From contig JAWQEG010000490.1 in the NCBI GenBank assembly GCA_033782935.1, positions 2,510,001 through 2,574,000 on the forward strand: a stretch of 64,000 nt of DNA, read 5' to 3'. The first letter of the stretch is position 1; each line of letters begins with the position of its first letter. Source of the DNA: Petrolisthes cinctipes. Lineage: Eukaryota > Arthropoda > Malacostraca > Decapoda > Porcellanidae. Of the stretch, positions 1-13,238 are shown one piece after another. A model generated the notes under the pieces. That model made no database searches and was not told where the DNA came from. It worked only from the letters and a program-made list of their open reading frames with translations. The position numbers and the translations under genes were made by a program.

Positions 1-438
1 CTGAGACCCCAAAATATTGAATTTTCGGGTGTTTTGAGCCTGAATTTGAGATATAAATGGGTACAGAAGATACATGCACATATTGACTTTTGGCATCTAA
101 AATATCGATTTTCAGCATGTTTTGGGCCTGAATTTTGAAAATACTCTATAACTGAGTAGGCATGTACAGATTGCTTCTGGGACCCCAAAATATTGAATTT
201 TCGGGTGTTTTGAGCCTGAATTTGAGATATAAACGGGTACTGAAGATGCATGCACATATCGACTTTTGTGCACCTAAAAGATCGATTTTCAGTATGTTTT
301 GAGCATGTATTTTGGAAATACTCTAACACGGAGTAGGCATGTACAGATCACTTCTGGGACCCCTAAATATCGAATTTTCGGGTGTTTTGGGACTGAATTT
401 GAGATATCGACTTTTTGGCACCTAAAAGATCGATTTTT
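1..438 (+). repeat. Partial trimer at the left window edge
   Basis: The window opens at about base 53 of an A monomer that, by comparison with the unit at 4218, is probably the 10-bp-deletion form. B follows at 114-290 and C at 291-438. The rare variant aaatgggtac (normally aaacgggtac) near 56 recurs near 4327, and gcttctgagacccc is also shared with that unit. This links 1-1400 with about 4271-5700 at an offset near 4270 bp, though the match weakens after the first unit. Confidence 0.85.
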
Positions 439-1922
439 AGCATGTTTTTAGCCTATATTTTGAAAATATTCTAGCACTGTACAGATTGCTTCTGAGACCC
501 CAAAATATTGAATTTTCGGGTGTTTTGAGCCTGAATTCGAGATATAAACGGGTACAGAAGATACATGCACATATTGACTTTCGGCACCAAAAATATCAAT
601 TTTCAGCATGTTTTGGGCCTGTATTTTGAAAATACTCTAACACTGAGTAGGCATGTACAGATTGCTTCTGGGACCCCAAAATATTGAATTTTCGGGTGTT
701 TTGAGCCTGAATTTGAGATATAAACGGGTACTGAAGATGCATGCACATATCGACTTTTGTGCACCTAAAAGATCGATTTTCAGTATGTTTTGAGCATATA
801 TTTTGAAAATACTCTAACACGGAGTAGGCATGTACAGATCGCTTCTGGGACCACTAAATATCGAATTTTCGGGTGTTTTGGGACTGAATTTGAGATATCG
901 ACTTTTGGGCACCTAAAAGATCGATTTTTAGCATGTTTTTAGCTTATATTTTGAAAATATTCTAGCACTGAGTAGGCATGTACAGATTGCTTCTGGGACC
1001 CCAAAATATTGAATTTTCGGGTGTTTTGAGCCTGAATTTGAGATATAAACGGGTACAGAAGATACATGCACATATTGACTTTTGGCATCTAAAATATCGA
1101 TTTTCAGCATGTTTTGGGCCTGAATTTTGAAAATACTCTAACACTGAGTAAGCATGTACAGATTGCTTCTGGGACCCCAAAATATTGAATTTTCGGGTGT
1201 TTTGAGCCTGAATTTGAGATATAAACGGGTACTGAAGATGCATGCACATATCGACTTTTGTGCACCTAAAAGATCGATTTTCAGTATGTTTTGAGCATGT
1301 ATTTTGAAAATACTCTAAGACGGAGTAGGCATGTACAGATCGCTTCTGGGACCCCTAAATATCGAATTTTCGGGTGTTTTGGGACTGAATTTGAGATATC
1401 GACTTTTTGGCACCTAAAAGATCGATTTTTAGCATGTTTTTAGCCTATATTTTGAAAATATTCTAGCACTGTACAGATTGCTTCTGAGACCCCAAAATAT
1501 TGAATTTTCGGGTGTTTTGAGCCTGAATTCGAGATATAAACGGGTACAGAAGATACATGCACATATTGACTTTGGGCACCAAAAATATCGATTTTCAGCA
1601 TGTTTTGGGCCTGTATTTTGAAAATACTCTAACACTGAGTAGGCATGTACAGATTGCTTCTGGGACCCCAAAATATTGAATTTTCGGGTGTTTTGAGCCT
1701 GAATTTGAGATATAAACGGGTACTGAAGATGCATGCACATATCGACTTTTGTGCACCTAAAAGATCGATTTTCAGTATGTTTTGAGCATGTATTTTGAAA
1801 ATACTCTAACACGGAGTAGGCATGTACAGATCGCTTCTGGGACTCCTAAATATCGAATTTTCGGGTGTTTTGGGACTGAATTTGAGATATCGACTTTTTG
1901 GCACCTAAAAGATCGGTTTTTT

Positions 1923-4217
1923 AGCATGTTTTTAGCCTATATTTTGAAAATATTCTAGCACTGTACAGATTGCTTCTGGGACCCCAAAATATTGAATTTT
2001 CGGGTGTTTTGAGCCTGAATTTGAGATATAAACGGGTACAGAAGATACATGCACATATTGACTTTGGGCACCAAAAATATCGATTTTCAGCATGTTTTGG
2101 GCCTGAATTTTGAAAATACTCTAACACGGAGTAGGCATGTACAGATCGCTTCTGGGACCCCAAAATATCGAATTTTCGGGTGTTTAGGGCCAGAATTTGA
2201 GATATAAACGGGTACAGAAGATGCATGCACATATCGACTTTTGGGCACCTAAAAGATCGATTTTCAGTATGTTTTTGGCCTGTATTTTGAAAATACTCTA
2301 ACACGGAGTAGGCATGTACAGATACCTTCTGGGACCTCTAAATATCGAATTTTCGGGTGTTTTGTGACTGAATTTGAGATATCGATTTTTTGGCACCTAA
2401 AATGTCGATTTTTAGCATGTTTTTTAGCCTATATTTTGAAAATATTCTAGCACTGTGTAGGCATGTACAGATTGCTTCTGGGACCCCAAAATATTGAATT
2501 TTCGGGTGTTTTGAGCCTGAATTTGAGATATAAACGGGTACTGAAGATGCATGCACATATCGACTTTTGTGCACCTAAAAGATCGATTTTCAGTATGTTT
2601 TGAGCATGTATTTTGAAAATACTCTAACACAGATCGCTTCTGGGACCCCTAAATATCGAATTTTCGGGTGTTTTGGGACTGAATTTGAGATATCGACTTT
2701 TTGGCACCTAAAAGATCGATTTTTAGCATGTTTTTAGCCTATATTTTGAAAATATTCTAGCACTGAGTAGGCATGTACAGATTGCTTCTGGGACCCCAAA
2801 ATATTGAATTTTCGGGTGTTTTAAGCCTGAATTTGAGATATAAACGGGTACAGAAGATACATGCACATATTGACTTTGGGCACCAAAAATATCGATTTTC
2901 AGCATGTTTTGGGCCTGAATTTTGAAAATACTCTAACACGGAGTAGGCATGTACAGATCGCTTCTGGGACCCCAAAATATCGAATTTTCGGGTGTTTAGG
3001 GACAGAATTTGAGATATAAACGGGTACAGAAGATGCATGCACATATCGACTTTTGTGCACCTAAAAGATCGATTTTCAGTATGTTTTTGGCCTGTATTTT
3101 GAAAATACTCTAACACGGAGTAGGCATGTACAGATACCTTCTGGGACCTCTAAATATCGAATTTTCGGGTGTTTTGGGACTGAATTTGAGATATCGATTT
3201 TTTGGCACCTAAAATGTCGATTTTTAGCATGTTTTTAGCCTATATTTTGAAAATATTCTAGCACTGTGTAGGCATGTACAGATTGCTTCTGGGACCCCAA
3301 AATATTGAATTTTCGGGTGTTTTGAGCCTGAATTTGAGATATAAACGGGTACAGAAAATACATGCACATATTGACTTTTGGTATCTAAAATATCGATTTT
3401 CAGCATGTTTTGGGCCTGAATTTTGAAAATACTCTAACACTGAGTAGGCATGTACAGATTGCTTCTGGGACCCCAAAATATTGAATTTTCGGGTGTTTTG
3501 AGCCTGAATTTGAGATATAAACGGGTACTGAAGATGCATGCACATATCGACTTTTGTGCACCTAAAAGATCGATTTTCAGTATGTTTTGAGCATGTATTT
3601 TGAAAATACTCTAACACGGAGTAGGCATGTACAGATCGCTTCTGGGACCCCTAAATATCGAATTTTCGGGTGTTTTGGGACTGAATTTGAGATATCGACT
3701 TTTTGGCACCTAAAAGATCGATTTTTAGCATGTTTTTAGCCTATATTTTGAAAATATTCTAGCACTGTACAGATTGCTTCTGAGACCCCAAAATATTGAA
3801 TTTTCGGGTGTTTTGAGCCTGAATTCGAGATATAAACGGGTACAGAAGATACATGCACATATTGACTTTGGGCACCAAAAATATCGATTTTCAGCATGTT
3901 TTGGGCCTGTATTTTGAAAATACTCTAACACTGAGTAGGCATGTACAGATTGCTTCTGGGACCCCAAAATATTGAATTATCGGGTGTTTTGAGCCTGAAT
4001 TTGAGATATAAACGGGTACTGAAGATGCATGCACATATCGGTTTTTGTGCACCTAAAAGATCGATTTTCAGTATGTTTTGAGCATGTATTTTGAAAATAC
4101 TCTAGCACGGAGTAGGCATGTACAGATCGCTTCTGGGACCCCTAAATATCGAATTTTCGGGTGTTTTGGGACTGAATTTGAGATATCGACTTTTGGGCAC
4201 CTAAAAGATCGATTTTT
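1923..4217 (+). repeat. Long-range duplicated block, copy 1 (partner 10308-13238)
   Basis: The unit-length string 491-311-501-501-491 here matches 491-311-[325-311]-501-501-491 at 10308-13238. Shared private variants include the extra T plus 15-bp-deletion dimer, and ggtatctaaaat near 3381 and 12402. The offset is 8385 bp before and 9021 bp after an extra 636 bp in the right-hand copy. Confidence 0.82.
2414..2724 (+). repeat. 311-bp dimer: A1/B1 hybrid plus C1 with a 15-bp deletion
   Basis: The first monomer starts like A, with one extra T (agcatgttttttagcc), but ends like B1 (ggtactgaagatgc, gtgcacc), so it is an A/B hybrid of 178 bp. The C monomer (2592-2724) is 133 bp because aacac is joined directly to agatcgc. 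It lacks positions 40-54, a 15-bp loss between two AC dinucleotides. The same dimer recurs at 9171, 10799 and 11435, so the form has been copied. Confidence 0.92.
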
Positions 4218-5198
4218 AGCATGTTTTTAGCCTATATTTTGAAAATATTCTAGCACTGTACAGATTGCTTCTGAGACCCCAAAATATTGAATTTTCGGGT
4301 GTTTTGAGCCTGAATTTGAGATATAAATGGGTACAGAAGATACATGCACATATTGACTTTTGGCATCTAAAATATCGATTTTCAGCATGTTTTGGGCCTG
4401 AATTTTGAAAATACTCTAAAACTGAGTAGGCATGTACAGATTGCTTCTGGGACCCCAAAATATTGAATTTTCGGGTGTTTTGAGCCTGAATTTGAGATAT
4501 AAACGGGTACTGAAGATGCATGCACATATCGACTTTTGTGCACCTAAAAGATCGATTTTTAGTATGTTTTGAGCATGTATTTTGAAAATACTCTAACACG
4601 GAGTAGGCATGTACAGATCGCTTCTGGGACCCCTAAATATCGAAATTTCGGGTGTTTTGGGACTGAATTTGAGATATCGACTTTTTGGCACCTAAAAGAT
4701 CGATTTTTAGCATGTTTTTAGCCTATATTTTGAAAATATTCTAGCACTGTACAGATTGCTTCTGAGACCCCAAAATATTGAATTTTCGGGTGTTTTGAGC
4801 CTGAATTTGAGATATAAACGGGTACAGAAGATACATGCACATATTGACTTTGGGCACCAAAAATATCGATTTTCAGCATGTTTTGGGCCTGTATTTTGAA
4901 AATACTCTAACACTGAGTAGGCATGTACAGATTGCTTCTGGGACCCCAAAATATTGAATTTTCGGGTGTTTTGAGCCTGAATTTGAGATATAAACGGGTA
5001 CTGAAGATGCATGCACATATCGACTTTTGTGCACCTAAAAGATCGATTTTCAGTATGTTTTGAGCATGTATTTTGAAAATACTCTAACACGGAGTAGGCA
5101 TGTATAGATCGCTTCTGGGACCCCTAAATATCGAATTTTCGGTGTTTTGTGACTGAATTTGAGATATCGACTTTTGGGCACCTAAAAGATCGATTTTT

Positions 5199-8169
5199 AG
5201 CATGTTTTTAGCCTATATTTTGAAAATATTCTAGCATTGAGTAGGCATGTACAGATTGCTTCTGGGACCCCAAAATATTGAATTTTCGGGTGTTTTGAGC
5301 CTGAATTTGAGATATAAACGGGTACAGAAGATACATGCACATATTGACTTTGGGCATCTAAAATATCGATTTTCAGCATGTTTTGGGCCTGTATTTTGAA
5401 AATACTCTAACACTGAGTAGGCATGTACAGATTGCTTCTGGGACCCCAAAATATTGAATTTTGGGGGGTTTTGAGCCTGAATTTGAGATATAAACGGGTA
5501 CTGAAGATGCATGCACATATCGACTTTTGTGCACCTAAAAGATCGATTTTCAGTATGTTTTGAGCATTTATTTTGAAAATACTCTAACACGGAGTAGGCA
5601 TGTACAGATCGCTTCTGGGACCCCTAAATATCGAATTTTCGGGATTTTTGGGACTGAATTAGAGATATCGACTTTTTGGCACCTAAAAGATCGATTTTCA
5701 GCATGTTTTTAGCCTATATTTTGAAAATATTCTAGCACTGAGTACAGATTGCTTCTGGGACCCCAAAATATTGAATTTTCGGGTGTTTTGAGCCTGAATT
5801 TGAGATATAAACGGGTACAGAAGATACATGCACATATTGACTTTTGGCATCTAAAATATCGATTTTCAGCATGTTTTGGGCCTGAATTTTGAAAATACTG
5901 TAACACTGAGTAGGCATGTACAGATTGCTTCTGGGACCCCAAAATATTGAATTTTCGGGTGTTTTGAGCCTGAATTTGAGATATAAACGGGTACTGAAGA
6001 TGCATGCACATATCGACTTTTGTGCACCTAAAAGATCGATTTTCAGTATGTTTTGAGCATGTATTTTGAAAATACTCTAACACGGAGTAGGCATGTACAG
6101 ATCGCTTCTGGGACCCCTAAATATCGAATTTTCGGGTGTTTTGGGACTGAATTTGAGATATCGACTTTTTGGCACCTAAAAGATCGATTTTTAGCATGTT
6201 TTTAGCCTATATTTTGAAAATATTCTAGCACTGTACAGATTGCTTCTGAGACCCCAAAATATTGAATTTTCGGGTGTTTTGAGCCTGAATTCGAGATATA
6301 AACGGGTACAGAAGATACATGCACATATTGACTTTGGGCACCCAAAATATCGATTTTCAGCATGTTTTGGGCCTGTATTTTGAAAATACTCTAACACTGA
6401 GTAGGCATGTACAGATTGCTTCTGGGACCCCAAAATATTGAATTTTCGGGTGGTTTGAGCCTGAATTTGAGATATAAACGGGTACTGAAGATGCATGCAC
6501 ATATCTACTTTTGTGCACCTAAAAGATCGATTTTCAGTATGTTTTGAGCATGTATTTTGAAAATACTCTAACACAGAGTAGGCATGTACAGATCGCTTCT
6601 GGGACCCCTAAATATCGAATTTTCGGGTGTTTTGGGACTGAATTTGAGATATCGACTTTTTGGCACCTAAAAGATCGATTTTTAGCATGTTTTTAGCCTA
6701 TATTTTGAAAATATTCTAGCACTGTACAGATTGCTTCTGGGACCCCAAAATATTGAATTTTCGGGTGTTTTGAGCCTGAATTTGAGATATAAACGGGTAC
6801 AGAAGATACATGCACATATTGACTATGGCCACCAAAAATATCGATTTTCAGCATGTTTTGGGCCTGAATTTTGAAAATACTCTAACACGGAGTAGGCATG
6901 TACAGATCGCTTCTGGGACCCCAAAATATCGAATTTTCGGGTGTTTAGGGCCAGAATTTGAGATATAAACGGGTACAGAAGATGCATGCACATATCGACT
7001 TTTGGGCACCTAAAAGATCGATTTTCAGTATGTTTTTGGCCTGTATTTTGAAAATACTCTAACACGGAGTAGGCATGTACAGATACCTTCTGGGACCTCT
7101 AAATATCGAAATTTCGGGTGTTTTGGGACTGAATTTGAGATATCGATTTTTTGGCACCTAAAATGTCGATTTTTAGCATGTTTTTAGCCTATATTTTGAA
7201 AATATTCTAGCACTGTGTAGGCATGTACAGATTGCTTCTGGGACCCCAAAATATTGAATTTTCGGGTGTTTTGAGCCTGAATTTGAGATATAAACGGGTA
7301 CAGAAGATACATGCACATATTGACTTTGGGCATCTAAAATATCGATTTTCAGCATGTTTTGGGCCTGTATTTTGAAAATACTCTAACACTGAGTAGGCAT
7401 GTACAGATTGCTTCTGGGACCCCAAAATATTGAATTTTTGGGGGTTTTGAGCCTGAATTTGAGATATAAACGGGTACTGAAGATGCATGCACATATCGAC
7501 TTTTGTGCACCTAAAAGATCGATTTTCAGTATGTTTTGAGCATGTATTTTGAAAATACTCTAACACGGAGTAGGCATGTACAGATCGCTTCTGGGACCCC
7601 TAAATATCGAATTTTCGGGATTTTTGGGACTGAATTAGAGATATCGACTTTTTGGCACCTAAAAGATCGATTTTTAGCATGTTTTTAGCCTATATTTTGA
7701 AAATATTCTAGCACTGAGTACAGATTGCTTCTGGGACCCCAAAATATTGAATTTTCGGGTGTTTTGAGCCTGAATTTGAGATGTAAACGGGTACAGAAGA
7801 TACATGCACATATTGACTTTGGGCACCAAAAATATCGATTTTCAGCATGTTTTGGGCCTGAATTTTGAAAATACTCTAACACGGAGTAGGCATGTACAGT
7901 TCGCTTCTGGGACCCCAAAATATCGAATTTTCGGGTGTTTAGGGCCAGAATTTGAGATATAAACGGGTACAGAAGATGCATGCACATATCGACTTTTGGG
8001 CACCTAAAAGATCGATTTTCAGTATGTTTTTAACCTGTATTTTGAAAATACTCTAACACGGAGTAGGCATGTACAGATACCTTCTGGGACCTCTAAATAT
8101 CGAATTTTCGGGTGTTTTGGGACTGAATTTGAGATATCGACTTTTTGGCACCTAAAATGTCGATTTTTA
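5199..8169 (+). repeat. Units in which a ~570-bp stretch recurs at a 1976-bp spacing
   Basis: A starts lie at 5199, 5700, 6193, 6684, 7175, 7676 and 8169. Lengths are 501, 493, 491, 491, 501 and 493. About 570 bp from 5199 and from 7175 share private marks: a ggggggtttt or gggggtttt variant near 5462 and 7439, cgggatttttggg near 5639 and 7616, gaattagag near 5657 and 7634, and an A monomer (5700, 7676) with an 8-bp deletion reading gagtacagattgc. Beyond that the two stretches diverge: the unit at 5700 is class I and the unit at 7676 is class II. Confidence 0.82.
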
Positions 8170-10307
8170 GCATGTTTTTAGCCTATATTTTAAAAATATT
8201 CTAGCACTGTGTAGGCATGTACAGATTGCTTCTGGGACCCCAAAATATTGAATTTTCGGGTGTTTTGAGCCTGAAATTGAGATATAAACGGGTACAGAAG
8301 ATACATGCACATATTGACTTTGGGCATCTAAAATATCGATTTTCAGCATGTTTTGGGCCTGTAATTTCAAAATACTCTAACACTGAGTAGGCATGTACAG
8401 ATTGCTTCTGGGACCCCAAAATATTGAATTTTCGGGTGTTTTGAGCCTGAATTTGAGATATAAACGGGTACTGAAGATGCATGCCCATATCGACTTTTGT
8501 GCACCTAAAAGATCGATTTTCAGTATGTTTTGAGCATGTATTTTGAAAATACTCTAACACGGAGTAGGCATGTACAGATACCTTCTGGGACCCCTAAATA
8601 TCGAATTTTCGGGTGTTTTGGGACTGAATTTGAGATATCAACTTTTTGGCACCTAAAAGATCGATTTTTAGCATGTTTTTAGCCTATATTTTGAAAATAT
8701 TCTAGCACTGAGTAGGCATGTACAGATTGCTTCTGGGACCCCAAAATATTGAATTTTCGGGTGTTTTGAGCCTGAATTTGAGATATAAACGGGTACAGAA
8801 GATACATGCACATATTGACTTTGGGCACCAAAAATATCGATTTTCAGCATGTTTTGGGCCTGAATTTTGAAAATACTCTAACACGGAGTAGGCATGTACA
8901 GATCGCTTCTGGGACCCCAAAATATCGAATTTTCGGGTGTTTAGGGCCAGAATTTGAGATATAAACGGGTACAGAAGATGCATGCACATATCGACTTTTG
9001 GGCACCTAAAAGATCGATTTTCAGTATGTTTTTGTCCTGTATTTTGAAAATACTCTAACACGGAGTAGGCATGTACAGATACCTTCTGGGACCTCTAAAT
9101 ATCGAATTTTCGGGTGTTTTGTGACTGAATTTGAGATATCGATTTTTTGGCACCTAAAATGTCGATTTTTAGCATGTTTTTTAGCCTATATTTTGAAAAT
9201 ATTCTAGCACTGTGTAGGCATGTACAGATTGCTTCTGGGACCCAAAAATATTGAATTTTCGGGTGTTCTGAGCCTGAATTTGAGATATAAACGGGTACAG
9301 AAGATGCATGCACATATCGACTTTTGTGCACCTAAAAGATCGATTTTCAGTATGTTTTGAGCATGTATTTTGAAAATACTCTAACACAGATCGCTTCTGG
9401 GACCCCTAAATATCGAATTTTCGGGTGTTTTGGGACTGAATTTGAGATATCGACTTTTTGGCACCTAAAAGATCGATTTTTAGCATGTTTTTAGCCTATA
9501 TTTTGAAAATATTCTAGCACTGAGTAGGCATGTACAGATCGCTTCTGGGACCCCAAAATATCGAATTTTCGGGTGTTTAGGGCCAGAATTTGAGATATAA
9601 ACGGGTACAGAAGATGCATGCACATATCGACTTTTGGGCACCTAAAAGATCGATTTTCAGTATGTTTTTGGCCTGTATTTTGAAAATACTCTAACACGGA
9701 GTAGGCATGTACAGATACCTTCTGGGACCTCTAAATATCGAATTTTCGGGTGTTTTGGGACTGAATTTGAGATATCGATTTTTTGGCACCTAAAATGTCG
9801 ATTTTTAGCATGTTTTTAGCCTATATTTTGAAAATATTCTAGCACTGTGTAGGCATATACAGATTGCTTCTGGGACCCCAAAATATTGAATTTTCGGGTG
9901 TTTTGAGCCTGAATTTGAGATATAAACGGGTACAGAAGATACATGCACATATTGACTTTTGGCATCTAAAATATCGATTTTCAGCATGTTTTGGGCCTGA
10001 ATTTTGAAAATACTCTAACACTGAGTAGGCATGTACAGATTGCTTCTGGGACCCCAAAATATTGAATTTTCGGGTGTTTTGAGCATGAATTTGAGATATA
10101 AACGGGTACTGAAGATGCATGCACATATCGACTTTTGTGCACCTAAAAGATCGATTTTCAGTATGTTTTGAGCATGTATTTTGAAAATACTCTAACACGG
10201 AGTAGGCATGTACAGATCGCTTCTGGGACCCCTAAATATCGAATTTTCGGGTGTTTTGGGACTGAATTTGAGATATCGACTTTTTGGCACCTAAAAGATC
10301 GATTTTT
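8170..10307 (+). repeat. Mixed trimers and two dimers
   Basis: A starts lie at 8169, 8670, 9171, 9482 and 9807, with lengths 501, 501, 311, 325 and 501. Unit 8670 is a good class II trimer. Unit 9171 is the 15-bp-deletion dimer. Unit 9482 is a different dimer: an A head joined to a B2 body (gatcgcttctggg, gtttagggcc), followed by C2. Confidence 0.9.
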
Positions 10308-13238
10308 AGCATGTTTTTAGCCTATATTTTGAAAATATTCTAGCACTGTACAGATTGCTTCTGGGACCCCAAAATATTGAATTTTCGGGTGTTTTGAGCC
10401 TGAATTTGAGATATAAACGGGTACAGAAGATACATGCACATATTGACTTTGGGCACCAAAAATATCGATTTTCAGCATGTTTTGGGCCTGAATTTTGAAA
10501 ATACTCTAACACGGAGTAGGCATGTACAGATCGCTTCTGGGACCCCAAAATATCGAATTTTCGGGTGTTTAGGGCCAGAATTTGAGATATAAACGGGTAC
10601 AGAAGATGCATGCACATATCGACTTTTGGGCACCTAAAAGATCGATTTTCAGTATGTTTTTGGCCTGTATTTTGAAAATACTTTAACACGGAGTAGGCAT
10701 GTACAGATACCTTCTGGGACCTCTAAATATCGAATTTTCGGGTGTTTTGTGACTGAATTTGAGATATCGATTTTTTGGCACCTAAAATGTCGATTTTTAG
10801 CATGTTTTTTAGCCTATATTTTGAAAATATTCTAGCACTGTGTAGGCATGTACAGATTGCTTCTGGGACCCCAAAATATTGAATTTTCGGGTGTTTTGGG
10901 CCTGAATTTGAGATATAAACGGGTACTGAAGATGCATGCACATATCGACTTTTGTGCACCTAAAAGATCGATTTTCAGTATGTTTTGAGCATGTATTTTG
11001 AAAATACTCTAACACAGATCGCTTCTGGGACCCCTAAATATCGAATTTTCGGGTGTTTTGGGACTGAATTTGAGATAACGACTTTTTGGCACCTAAAAGA
11101 TCGATTTTTAGCATGTTTTTAACCTATATTTTGAAAATATTCTAGCACTGAGTAGGCATGTACAGATTGCTTCTGGGACCCCAAAATATTGAATTTTCGG
11201 GTGTTTTGAGCCTGAATTTGAGATATAAACGGGTACAGAAGATGCATGCACATATCGACTTTTGGGCACCTAAAAGATCGATTTTCAGTATGTTTTTGGC
11301 CTGTATTTTGAAAATACTTTAACACGGAGTAGGCATGTACAGATACCTTCTGGGACCTCTAAATATCGAATTTTCGGGTGTTTTGTGACTGAATTTGAGA
11401 TATCGATTTTTTGGCACCTAAAATGTCGATTTTTAGCATGTTTTTTAGCCTATATTTTGAAAATATTCTAGCACTGTGTAGGCATGTACAGATTGCTTCT
11501 GGGACCCCAAAATATTGAATTTTCGGGTGTTTTGAGCCTGAATTTGAGATATAAACGGGTACTGAAGATGCATGCACATATCGACTTTTGTGCACCTAAA
11601 AGATCGATTTTCAGTATGTTTTGAGCATTTATTTTGAAAATACTCTAACACAGATCGCTTCTGGGACCCCTAAATATCGAATTTTCGGGTGTTTTGGGAC
11701 TGAATTTGAGATAACGACTTTTTGGCACCTAAAAGATCGATTTTTAGCATGTTTTTAGCCTACATTTTGAAAATATTCTAGCACTCAGTAGGCATGTACA
11801 GATTGCTTCTGGGACCCCAAAATATTGAATTTTCGGGTGTTTTGAGCCTGAATTTGAGATATAAACGGGTACAGAAGATACATGCACATATTGACTTTGG
11901 GCACCAAAAATATCGATTTTCAGCATGTTTTGGGCCTGATTTTTGAAAATACTCTAACACGGAGTAGGCATGTACAGATCGCTTCTGGGACCCCAAAATA
12001 TCGAATTTTCGGGTGTTTAGGGCCAGAATTTGAGATATAAACGGGTACAGAAGATGCATGCACATATCGACTTTTGGGCACCTAAAAGATCGATTTTCAG
12101 TATGTTTTTGGCCTGTATTTTGAAAATACTCTAACACGGAGTAGGCATGTACAGATACCTTCTGGGACCTCTAAATATCGAATTTTCGGGTGTTTTGGGA
12201 CTGAATTTGAGATATCAACTTTTTGGCACCTAAAATGTCGATTTTTAGCATGTTTTTAGCCTATATTTTGAAAATATTCTAGCACTGTGTAGGCATGTAC
12301 AGATTGCTTCTGGGACCCCAAAATATTGAATTTTCGGGTGTTTTGAGCCTGAATTTGAGATATAAACGGGTACAGAAGATACATGCACATATTGACTTTT
12401 GGTATCTAAAATATCGATTTTCAGCATGTTTTGGGCCTGAATTTTGAAAATACTCTAACACGGAGTAGGCATGTACAGATTGCTTCTGGCACCCCAAAAT
12501 ATTGAATTTTCGGGTGTTTTGAGCCTGAATTTGAGATATAAACGGGTACTGAAGATGCATGCACATATCGACTTTTGTGCACCTAAAAGATCGATTTTCA
12601 GTATGTTTTGAGCATGTATTTTGAAAATACTCTAACACGGAGTAGGCATGTACAGATCGCTTCTAGGACCCCTAAATATCGAATTTTCGGGTGTTTTGGG
12701 ACTGAATTTGAGATATCGACTTTTTGGCACCTAAAAGATCGATTTTTAGCATGTTTTTAGCCTATATTTTGAAAATATTCTAGCACTGTACAGATTGCTT
12801 CTGAGACCCCAAAATATTGAATTTTCGGGTGTTTTGAGCCTGAATTCGAGATATAAACGGGTACAGAAGATACATGCACATATTGACTTTGGGCACAAAA
12901 AATATCGATTTTCAGCATGTTTTGGGCCTGTATTTTGAAAATACTCTAACACTGAGTAGGCATGTACAGATTGCTTCTGGGACCCCAAAATATTGAATTT
13001 TCGGGTGTTTTGAGCCTGAATTTGAGATATAAACGGGTACTGAAGATGCATGCACATATCGACTTTTGGGCACCTAAAAGATCGATTTTCAGTATGTTTT
13101 GAGCATATATTTTGAAAATACTCTAACACGGAGTAGGCATGTACAGATCGCTTCTGGGACCCCTAAATATCGAATATTCGGGTGTTTTGGGACTGAATTT
13201 GAGATATCGACTTTTTGGCACCTAAAAGATCGATTTTT
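10308..13238 (+). repeat. Long-range duplicated block, copy 2, with extra 636-bp dimer pair
   Basis: A starts lie at 10308, 10799, 11110, 11435, 11746, 12247 and 12748. Lengths are 491, 311, 325, 311, 501, 501 and 491. Compared with 1923-4217 it carries an additional 325+311 bp, because the 311-bp dimer at 10799 is repeated at 11435 (636-bp spacing). The C monomers of both 311-bp dimers share the 15-bp deletion, and both following units share gagataacgac (near 11073 and 11710). Confidence 0.85.

Larger units (their letters stand above)
439..5198 (+). repeat. Heterogeneous zone of 490-501-bp trimers with one 311-bp dimer
   Basis: A starts lie at 439, 930, 1431, 1923, 2414, 2725, 3226, 3727, 4218 and 4709. 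Unit lengths are 491, 501, 492, 491, 311, 501, 501, 491, 491 and 490. The units of about 491 bp carry the 10-bp deletion in monomer A (cactg joined to tacag). Many units are class I/class II hybrids, for example an A tail reading gggcaccaaaaat followed by a B1 with ggtactgaag. Unit 1923 is class II; unit 2414 is a dimer. Confidence 0.9.

Noticed and set aside
2181..2190. TTTAGGG (plant telomere heptamer) in B2 monomers, here and in most class II units
   Set aside because: It is a single copy per monomer within gtgtttagggcc and never in tandem. A few base changes from the usual gtgttttgagcc explain it.
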